A model generated the notes under the pieces. It was not told the origin of the DNA. It was given only the letters and a program-made list of their open reading frames with translations, and did no database searches. A stretch of DNA of 5,274 nt from Bacteroidota bacterium (GTDB lineage Bacteria; Bacteroidota; Bacteroidia; Chitinophagales; Saprospiraceae), in the NCBI GenBank assembly GCA_008501835.1, contig QQUB01000489.1, forward strand, positions 1 to 5,274, written 5' to 3'. This document shows positions 1-5,274 of the stretch, in pieces (the stretch's first letter is position 1; each line of letters begins with the position of its first letter). The translations under genes were made by a program, and so were the position numbers.

Positions 1-3000
1 GTATATATTCACGTTTTTCTTCCAGGCGTTTCCACCATTTGGTACGACCACGACCAGAAGTAATCACAAGGATAAAATTCTTGCGGATGGTATCGTTCAC
101 ACTGATCAACGGCATGATCTCTTCCTGTATAAACAAACCGATGTTTTCATCAGCATAATCAGGATGGGTACCGTATTTTGTCAATAACAGTTTTTCTATG
201 AAAGATAAGTGCAGGATCAGGAATTGTGACTGAGCAATTTCGTTCTTTTGATCTTCCCAGTTGCCATACCATAGCCCTTGCTTATCCTGAACCGGTTGTT
301 CTTCTGAGTTTATGGAAATATTCAATACTTCCTTAAAAATATCTTCCCGGTCATTATTTCTTATTCGCTGGCGAATCCTGTTGTCGAAGATGGTGATTTT
401 GGTAGTGAGAATTTCAAATAATTCAATCAACCTGGAGGTATCCAGCAAAGAAACAGGCGATCCATCATGGATGTCTCTCATGAAATAAGTTCTGTATATT
501 CCATGGGATCTGTAGCGGAGCAGGCTGTTATCCGAGGTGAATCCTCCGTGGGCAAGGTGTATGGTGTGCTGGTGTCCCGAGTATTCTGTTTCGGTTTCAG
601 CAAGCTCATCCGTATTGTAATACCTGAAAACTTCCTCTGTGTTTTTATCAAACATCATACGTCCGGTGAGTAATCCATCCACCAGGATATTTACCTGCAG
701 GGCATCTTCACTGATCCATTCCCTGAGCCAAAGTTTATAAGCTTCCAGAATATCGTACCCTTTGGGTTGATCTTCCAGCAGGTTTTGGGTTTGGCTGATA
801 ATGCGAATTACTCCGGTAGAGCGCACTTTTTCCCATAGCTGCTGACGTTCGCCGATAGGAGCGAAAAGGCTGATAAATCTGAAACGAGCCAGGTTTTCCC
901 AAACGAAATCGTCCTGCCGCATACGGTTGACCTGCTTAATATTGGCAGCCTTCCAGACGTGGAAATATTTTTTAAAGTACCCCCTTTCGTGATTGTATTT
1001 TTTATTGAATTCGTTGTCACTTTCCTTAACCCGTTTGCAGACCTCAATGTCATTATGAGGCGCGGATTCGGGACTTGTGGCCGGGATGATCCATGGGAAA
1101 TAGGAAATATCCCTGTCAGAATCATTGCTGGTATCCCTTGTTGGATTATCATCTCCATTCTGGACAAGAGAGAATTTGTTATTGAACAACATGCCGGCAC
1201 AAATCTTATCCTGGAAACTTCCTCCCAGCCTTGGAGCAAAGGTGTCGGCATCCATGATATCGCCCATCAGGGCCTCGAATTTCCGGCGAACCAGCGGTTG
1301 CATTTGATCGACCTTCAATTGGGTAGGCGTTCCGATCCACACCCCAATTCTGTATAACTCGTTTGGCGCAATATCTTCAAATTCAGTTTCTGCCGGTCTT
1401 ACGTTGGTCTCCTGGACGGACATGAATAACTTCAGCCCATTTTGCTGAATGCTTTTCAAGTCTTCTCCTTTGTAGTGTTTCACGTTACGGATCTCGTTTT
1501 CAAGCATGGTAAAAAACGAGTGTCTGCCTACTACTTCCCCCGGGAAGAATACATTGCAGGATTGAAGGTAGGATTTGATCTTGGCGTAGTCTTTTCCCGG
1601 GCTGACGAAATCACTCATTTCTTCGAGTTCCTTGTGTTCAGAGAACCATAATTTCTGACCATCATCGAGCTCTATGTAGTACTCGCCATTTTCATTTCTT
1701 TTGGCGCCGGGGCGTTTGTTTTTGATGTCGATTTCTACAAATACCCCTTCGTCGAACATTTGTTTGGGCCTGAAGCAGGTGATTTTTTCTGCCCGTGGTT
1801 TGCGTTGGTCCGCATATTTAGTGAAGCAAAGGGATATTTTGAATATATCCTCAGATTTGGCGATTGTCCCAAGATAGAGCGGGTTGTTGATAAAATCTTC
1901 CCAAAGCACATCGAAGAGATTCGCAGCTTCACCTCCAAAGTGGTTGTCACGAGCAATACCGCTCCAGAAGGCACCCTTTTGCATTAGGAATTTAATGAGT
2001 GGGTAGATTTCGCGATCCAGAGAGCCTGGGAATTTTACTACATCGTACTCATCTTCATTGTCTTTGACGAAATAACCCTCCATCCAGGGGGCGATCAGTT
2101 CGAATAAGCGATCCTGGTCATATCCCTGTGGCAGGTGTTCTTCTACGATTTCTTTAAGTTCAGCGGTTTCCTCAAGATGAATTTCTTTTTCATTCTGAAT
2201 CCTGTCAGCCCGGCGTTTGAACCACCAACTGAGGGCAATGAGACTATGTGCGCTGATGTTGTGGGCATAACTGTCGATCATGATGGAAATGATCGCTGCC
2301 TTGAGGTAGGGGGAGTAAACTTTACTGTGGATCACCCGGTCATTCAAACGGATACGTTCCTTGAAGTAAAGTAGATATTTTTTGTAATATTCGTCGTATT
2401 TAAGCTCTTTTAGGATGGGGTTTTTATTGATGTATTCATAAAAGACGGGACTCAGGGAGAGCTGGATCGCTTCGGATTTTTCCATGTTACGACCTACAAG
2501 GTCCCAGTCAAGGATCAGGTTTTCATACATGATGCTGAAAGACTTGATCATCTTGGCGATCACCTTTTCATTCAATGCATCAGAATCAGCGGCGCTGTAA
2601 ACAAGGTGGATGATGGCGTCAAATTCACCGAAGCCTACGAGGGGTATGGAAAGGTATTTATCCTCCATGACATTGAAGTAGGCCTGCAGAATGTGGTACT
2701 CGGCATGCTGTCTTGGAGTAGCAATTTTAAAGGAAGAGTCGGGGTAGAGGATGGCTTCGAAGTAATCGGCCAGGTTCCCCATGCTCACCTTTGGAATATC
2801 GGAAAGTTTGTAATCACCTCGGTAGAAGGCTTTAAAGAGTTGAGAACTCACTACGGCTGTTTTACTGTTCAGGTCGGTAACGTCCAGAAAATCCCAGTGT
2901 TCGTCAAGTTCTTCTTTCCAGTTACGTACAGATCCTTCGAGTAATTCTCTTTGTCTTGGTATTCCGGCGTAAATCAGGGGGACGTCCTGGTAACGGGTAA

Positions 3001-3259
3001 TGGTCGTGGGTTCAACCCGTGGGAGGGCATTGATCAACATGGTGAAGTTGTTCTCTAGAAAATACCCTTCAACCTCCATGTGTAATCGGTCCTGGAGCAG
3101 GTTGTAAAATTCATCGACCCGGGGAAATGCGATGACTTCCCGGATCAAAAAAGGATCACGTGTAAGTGTATGCGTGTTGGGCATAACTCGTGTAGTTTTG
3201 AATTTAAAAGACGTAATTCCACCGGAAGATTCGGGAGGATCCTTGACGGCGGTTGCCAT
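1..3259 (-). CDS. Giant multidomain protein with a suspected histidine-kinase-like (GHKL) ATPase core; 3' end outside window
   Basis: The frame stays open for 1086 codons from ATG at 3259 to the left edge. An in-frame TAA (3299-3301) lies upstream and no earlier ATG follows it, which fixes the start; no strong Shine-Dalgarno precedes it. No signal peptide or membrane segment is evident, so it is probably cytosolic. Residues 1-320 are unrecognised and look mostly helical. Residues 318-350 resemble a histidine-kinase dimerisation helix (SYAHNISAHSL, H333 and H338). Residues 429-466 (GAFWSGIARD, LWEDFINNPLYLGT) are distinctive but unassigned. Residues 585-596 (MLENEIRNVKHY) look like an N-box. 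Residues 636-648 (IGVWIGTPTQL) sit where a G1 box would be, without the usual DxGxG, and 676-691 (PRLGGSFQDKICAGML) resemble a G2 box. A strand YFHVW (765-769) could close the domain. After about 800 comes a His cluster (896-904), then an alpha/beta region with KITIFDNRI (954-962), LILHLS (1014-1019) and VITSGRGRTKWW (1065-1076). The ATPase call is moderate. The C-terminal domain may be receiver-like or another Rossmann-like effector. The gene follows the isoprenoid-synthase-like gene after 281 bases. Confidence 0.85.
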   Translation of the reverse strand, partial: MATAVKDPPESSGGITSFKFKTTRVMPNTHTLTRDPFLIREVIAFPRVDEFYNLLQDRLHMEVEGYFLENNFTMLINALPRVEPTTITRYQDVPLIYAGIPRQRELLEGSVRNWKEELDEHWDFLDVTDLNSKTAVVSSQLFKAFYRGDYKLSDIPKVSMGNLADYFEAILYPDSSFKIATPRQHAEYHILQAYFNVMEDKYLSIPLVGFGEFDAIIHLVYSAADSDALNEKVIAKMIKSFSIMYENLILDWDLVGRNMEKSEAIQLSLSPVFYEYINKNPILKELKYDEYYKKYLLYFKERIRLNDRVIHSKVYSPYLKAAIISIMIDSYAHNISAHSLIALSWWFKRRADRIQNEKEIHLEETAELKEIVEEHLPQGYDQDRLFELIAPWMEGYFVKDNEDEYDVVKFPGSLDREIYPLIKFLMQKGAFWSGIARDNHFGGEAANLFDVLWEDFINNPLYLGTIAKSEDIFKISLCFTKYADQRKPRAEKITCFRPKQMFDEGVFVEIDIKNKRPGAKRNENGEYYIELDDGQKLWFSEHKELEEMSDFVSPGKDYAKIKSYLQSCNVFFPGEVVGRHSFFTMLENEIRNVKHYKGEDLKSIQQNGLKLFMSVQETNVRPAETEFEDIAPNELYRIGVWIGTPTQLKVDQMQPLVRRKFEALMGDIMDADTFAPRLGGSFQDKICAGMLFNNKFSLVQNGDDNPTRDTSNDSDRDISYFPWIIPATSPESAPHNDIEVCKRVKESDNEFNKKYNHERGYFKKYFHVWKAANIKQVNRMRQDDFVWENLARFRFISLFAPIGERQQLWEKVRSTGVIRIISQTQNLLEDQPKGYDILEAYKLWLREWISEDALQVNILVDGLLTGRMMFDKNTEEVFRYYNTDELAETETEYSGHQHTIHLAHGGFTSDNSLLRYRSHGIYRTYFMRDIHDGSPVSLLDTSRLIELFEILTTKITIFDNRIRQRIRNNDREDIFKEVLNISINSEEQPVQDKQGLWYGNWEDQKNEIAQSQFLILHLSFIEKLLLTKYGTHPDYADENIGLFIQEEIMPLISVNDTIRKNFILVITSGRGRTKWWKRLEEKREYI

Positions 3260-3267
3260 ACTTTTAG

Positions 3268-3291
3268 AATAGCGATCAGTTAAAGTGTTTT
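3268..3291. repeat. Left arm of an imperfect 24-bp inverted repeat in the spacer
   Basis: This arm matches the reverse complement of 3418-3441 at 21 of 24 positions, including an unbroken 13-base core GTTAAAGTGTTTT (3279-3291 here) and a shared GATC. It ends 8 bases upstream of the giant gene's ATG. In a transcript of the minus strand it could pair with the other arm across a 126-base loop and place the translation start beside a helix. Alternatively the two arms are ends of a small decayed mobile element. Confidence 0.7.
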
Positions 3292-3417
3292 CAGGTGTTT
3301 ACTTGTCGATAGCTACCATAAAAGAAAACCATCCGAATAGTACTGATGGATCAAATTACTTTTAAGCTTCATGTTTCATAGTGTAGGTATGGTTGCCTCC
3401 TGAGGATAAAGTTATAA
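3292..3417. other. 126-base loop between the inverted-repeat arms, no gene seen
   Basis: There is no credible reading frame; the best is a five-codon ATG...TAA on the minus strand. Short internal complementarities are visible: accata (3315-3320) with tatggt (3388-3393), and ccatc with gatgg between about 3329 and 3350. On the minus strand an AGGAGG (in CCTCAGGAGG) sits near 3396-3402, 16 bases before that five-codon frame. The region could fold as part of a leader RNA, but it matches no riboswitch class I recognise. Confidence 0.35.
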
Positions 3418-3441
3418 AAAACACTTTAACGGATCACTTTT
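3418..3441. repeat. Right arm of an imperfect 24-bp inverted repeat in the spacer
   Basis: This is the partner of 3268-3291, with the core AAAACACTTTAAC at 3418-3430 on the plus strand. It lies just downstream, in the direction of transcription, of the candidate -7 element at 3450-3457, so a transcript from there would begin about at this arm. No convincing target-site duplication flanks the 174-base unit and it has no coding content. Confidence 0.7.
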
Positions 3442-3449
3442 TTATGGGA

Positions 3450-3457
3450 CAAAATTA
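3450..3457 (-). promoter_or_regulatory. Candidate Bacteroidota-type -7 element (TAATTTTG) for the giant gene
   Basis: On the minus strand the octamer TAATTTTG fits the Bacteroidota primary-sigma -7 consensus TAnnTTTG exactly. A start a few bases downstream would give a leader of roughly 185 bases that contains both arms of the inverted repeat. No clear -33 TTG/TTTG element lies at the expected 19-21 base distance, and AT-rich spacers produce such octamers by chance. Confidence 0.3.
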
Positions 3458-3476
3458 TAAATTATTCTGAAAAATG

Positions 3477-3489
3477 CGTAAAAATTACG
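3477..3489 (-). terminator. Weak AT-rich dyad after the isoprenoid-synthase-like gene
   Basis: A 5-bp inverted repeat, CGTAA-TTT-TTACG, lies about 50 bases past the stop codon. On the minus strand it is followed by CATTTTTC. Stem and T-run are both poor, so it would be at best a weak terminator; it may be a protein-binding dyad or chance. Confidence 0.2.
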
Positions 3490-3540
3490 TTTTGATACGA
3501 ATTTTATCCTTGTTTTTCGTTTTTGAAATTCCGTTTTTGC

Positions 3541-4860
3541 TTACCTGAAACTAAAGTGGAGAGATAGGGCAGGTACGGTTGTTCCTTGCTCTTGAATGGC
3601 TGGAATGGAAGTTTTTTTGGTTTCTTCCACCGAATGTGAAAGCAGTTTTTTGAACCTGCGATACCAGGCCGTTTTCTTAAATCCCTTATAAGCTTTCGTC
3701 TTAACGACCGGAGCAAGAAATTTATTCCACCAGGCGATCTGACAGGTATCGGCTAACATTTGTTCAGCAACAGTTTGCCCCTTGAGGTGACCCTCAGCAA
3801 TACTTGAGAGCAGTCGACTTAACTGTACTGATTTAAAAAGGGAGTGATCGGACAATAAAATTTCAGCAAAATCCTTTTGCGTCGAATTGTTTAATGACGC
3901 ATCTGCATTCTTTATCCAGGTGGCAATTATCCCTCTTGGGCAGGCAGAAAGGTGGTAGATCAGAGGCAAGGTTATGTTGCGGTTTTTTAAATCGCTGAAG
4001 GCATCCTCAGCTGTTTTGCTCAATGTAGCCAATCCAAACGCTGAGGGAACAAAGTCCGCATTATCATTGATGATCTGTCGCATCATGCCATAAGCCGTGG
4101 CGAATTGGAGCAATTGCCTTTTGTCCTCTTTTCCAACGTCAAGTGTAGAGCAAATGAAGTCTGTACATGAGGTGAAGAGGGCGGCACAGGTCAGGTAAAT
4201 TCGTTTGAGATAAAGATCCGTGAATTCCCAATAACTTCTTGGGAGGTCTTCATACAACTTGTCGGTAAAGGGGGTTATTCCGGAAAAATCAATAGTAGAT
4301 TCAATGGTGTCAGATAGGTGGTAGGTCTCCATCAAATCTGCCAGTTGGAAATTTTCATAGGTATTGTATTTCTTTTCTATGATTTGCCCAATGTCTACCA
4401 TTTTAAAGGCATTTCGTACGGTTTTGGTCAGCGCCGATGCCATTTTTTCCGGGAATTCAGCTTCGATATATTCATAGAGACTATCCTTGAGAATATTGGC
4501 GATCAAGAGATTATGAGATGCTTTTTCGAGGGTATCGATCCCGTTTTTCTTATCCAGGATCTGGTTATGCAGGTATTGAATTGTAATGATCAGTTCAAAA
4601 ACAAAAGGGACTTTAATGGTGAACAGGTTTTCGTAGTGTTTGCGGTAGTGGCGTTTGTTCCAGCCCTGACGATCGCGGGCGATGATGAATATTTTTTGAG
4701 CGAAATAGGCACGAAGGGGAGTGTCGCTTAATCTGGAGCGAATGGGTTCAAGTAATTCAGGGTTCAGGTCTTCGTTAACCCCGAATTTTTTAAAGTGTTC
4801 CAGCTCATCTCTTAGCGCACTGGCAAGGATGCGCATATCTTCCTTTCTGTTTAGGAGCAT
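3541..4860 (-). CDS. Class I isoprenoid (polyprenyl diphosphate) synthase-like protein with altered aspartate-rich motifs
   Basis: This is a complete, all-alpha 439-residue protein. Typical prenyl diphosphate synthases have about 300-350 residues and join isopentenyl diphosphate to an allylic diphosphate using Mg ions held by two DDxxD motifs. Residues 89-103 (ELIITIQYLHNQILD) align without gaps to the usual ELIHxxSLIHDDxxD segment, so the first motif is N99-Q100-x-x-D103. GQIIEKKY (158-165) matches the usual GQxxDL. TCAALF (224-229) replaces KTAxLF. RQIINDNAD (261-269) matches FQIxDDxLD as N265-D266-x-x-D269. SDLKNRNITLPLIYHL (289-304) matches the DLxxGKxTLPLIxAL segment, with N295 in place of Lys. 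Metal binding may be partial, so altered chemistry, a lipid-binding pseudoenzyme, or a terpene-synthase-like role are all possible. The last ~55 residues include a Lys/Arg/aromatic-rich stretch (387-407) that could touch membranes. No signal peptide. ATG 4860 is the first start after an in-frame TAG (4864-4866); ATG 4836 is an alternative. Fold assignment is fairly secure; activity is unknown. Confidence 0.82.
   Translation of the reverse strand: MLLNRKEDMRILASALRDELEHFKKFGVNEDLNPELLEPIRSRLSDTPLRAYFAQKIFIIARDRQGWNKRHYRKHYENLFTIKVPFVFELIITIQYLHNQILDKKNGIDTLEKASHNLLIANILKDSLYEYIEAEFPEKMASALTKTVRNAFKMVDIGQIIEKKYNTYENFQLADLMETYHLSDTIESTIDFSGITPFTDKLYEDLPRSYWEFTDLYLKRIYLTCAALFTSCTDFICSTLDVGKEDKRQLLQFATAYGMMRQIINDNADFVPSAFGLATLSKTAEDAFSDLKNRNITLPLIYHLSACPRGIIATWIKNADASLNNSTQKDFAEILLSDHSLFKSVQLSRLLSSIAEGHLKGQTVAEQMLADTCQIAWWNKFLAPVVKTKAYKGFKKTAWYRRFKKLLSHSVEETKKTSIPAIQEQGTTVPALSLHFSFR
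4839..4846 (-). promoter_or_regulatory. Shine-Dalgarno-like AAAGGAAG favouring an alternative start at 4836
   Basis: The purine run AAAGGAAG ends two bases before ATG 4836 (codon 9 of the longer reading), with the AGGA core four bases from the ATG. No comparable sequence precedes ATG 4860. The protein would then begin MRILASALRD and have 431 residues. The spacing is short, and Bacteroidota rely little on Shine-Dalgarno pairing, so this is only a hint. Confidence 0.3.
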
Positions 4861-4911
4861 TCGCTAGTTTTTGGTATTAAATTTTTTAGTTGAGAAATTT
4901 ACTGAGGTTTA

Positions 4912-4934
4912 TTGTAGTCCTGATTGGATTACAA
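4912..4934. repeat. 9-bp dyad with 5-base loop upstream of the isoprenoid-synthase-like gene
   Basis: ttgtagtcc (4912-4920) and ggattacaa (4926-4934) are complementary at 8 of 9 positions around the loop tgatt. The one exception (4917/4929) is a G-U pair in plus-strand RNA and a C-A mismatch in minus-strand RNA. No T-run follows on either strand, so it is not an intrinsic terminator. It lies about 50 bases upstream of the start and suggests an operator or leader hairpin. Confidence 0.5.
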
Positions 4935-4936
4935 CA

Positions 4937-4977
4937 ACTTGACCATGAATTTTCGGTTGAAACCGTGGCTGTCAAGT
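4937..4977. repeat. Nested dyad immediately beside the 9-bp dyad
   Basis: The outer arms acttgac (4937-4943) and gtcaagt (4971-4977) are perfectly complementary. Inside them cggtt (4954-4958) and aaccg (4961-4965) form a second short stem, with unequal spacers on each side. The minus-strand outer arm contains TTGACA, a -35-like hexamer, but no good -10 follows at 16-18 bases. With the neighbouring dyad two bases away it makes a structured block 52-117 bases upstream of the gene. Confidence 0.45.
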
Positions 4978-5274
4978 GTGTAGTTTTACCTGAGCAGAAT
5001 CAAAGAACCTTTTTCTGACAACAGATGTAAATTCCTCACAGTATGTTAATATTTCCTCCTATGGCATATGACAGGAACGCGAAGGGATACAATACCTTTT
5101 TTCGCCCCGATGTCGGCAAAGGGAGTATTACTGGATGTTTTCTCGGAAAATTATATGAGAATTTTATGCCAATTTTTTCTCCGGGCGGCTTCGTATTCGT
5201 TTAAAACTTATATTATTGACATCCAATGGCTTGTATTCGGGCTCCATTTTTAGATGAAAAATGAGCTACGACTT

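Larger units (their letters stand above)
4861..5274. other. Upstream region without a supported gene
   Basis: Apart from the two dyads (4912-4977), nothing here is well supported. On the minus strand a 27-codon frame (5164-5247, beginning MEPEYKPLDV) and a longer frame without ATG (down to TGA at 5036-5038) overlap a plus-strand open frame at 5068-5253; none resembles a known family. Two plus-strand ATGs at 5254 and 5261 run off the right edge and could be the start of a divergent gene, but only a few codons are visible. A near-repeat of ggcttcgtattcg occurs at 5187-5199 and 5228-5239. Confidence 0.5.

Noticed and set aside
808..1251. 147-codon minus-strand open frame
   Set aside because: It is in another frame of the giant gene, with low-complexity composition and no family resemblance.
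959..1357. 132-codon plus-strand open frame
   Set aside because: It lies wholly inside the giant minus-strand gene, whose frame is open for 1086 codons and carries recognisable motifs; the plus frame is a shadow.
3369..3402. AGGAGG followed by a five-codon ATG...TAA on the minus strand, as a leader peptide
   Set aside because: The spacing of 16 bases is too long and the peptide (MKHEA) has no attenuation-like features.
3268..3441. Complete MITE with target-site duplication
   Set aside because: The terminal inverted repeat is real, but I found no clean duplication at the flanks and cannot test copy number from this window.
4318..4731. 137-codon plus-strand open frame
   Set aside because: It is antisense to the isoprenoid-synthase-like gene, including its first aspartate-rich motif, which is clearly coding on the minus strand.
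4941..4979. TTGACA on the minus strand as the -35 of a sigma-70-like promoter
   Set aside because: No acceptable -10 hexamer lies 16-18 bases downstream, and the hexamer is part of the dyad arm.
5254..5274. Start of a divergent plus-strand gene (ATG at 5254 or 5261)
   Set aside because: At most seven codons are visible and there is no clear promoter or ribosome site, so it cannot be supported.

Overview
The window holds two large genes, both on the minus strand and read from right to left. Upstream is a complete 439-residue protein with the fold signature of a class I (trans) isoprenoid synthase. Downstream is a very large protein of at least 1086 residues that runs off the left edge. No RNA gene, CRISPR array, insertion sequence or transposase gene was seen. 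The organism looks like a member of the Bacteroidota: AT-rich spacers, weak or absent Shine-Dalgarno sequences, and a TAnnTTTG-type -7 element. That assignment is an inference from style, not from a marker gene.

Layout from the right edge: 4861-5274 is a non-coding upstream region with two adjacent dyads (4912-4934 and 4937-4977). The isoprenoid-synthase-like gene occupies 3541-4860. A 281-base spacer (3260-3540) contains an imperfect 24-bp inverted repeat (3268-3291 with 3418-3441). One arm lies just downstream of a candidate promoter and the other ends 8 bases before the next start codon. The giant gene fills 1-3259.

The smaller protein aligns residue for residue with the two aspartate-rich motifs of prenyl diphosphate synthases, but both are altered: the first reads NQxxD instead of DDxxD, the second NDxxD. 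A Lys-Thr pair normally facing the diphosphate is also replaced. The giant protein shows features of a histidine-kinase-type (GHKL) ATPase: a dimerisation-helix-like segment with two histidines, an N-box-like ENEIRN, and a glycine-containing G2-like RLGG segment. Its C-terminal alpha/beta region has IFDNRI, a LILHLS strand and a TSGRGR loop. A working hypothesis is a two-gene module in which an ATPase/signalling giant acts with an altered isoprenoid-synthase-fold protein that binds or makes a prenyl lipid. The domain assignments come from motif reading only; the functional link is inference from adjacency and shared orientation.
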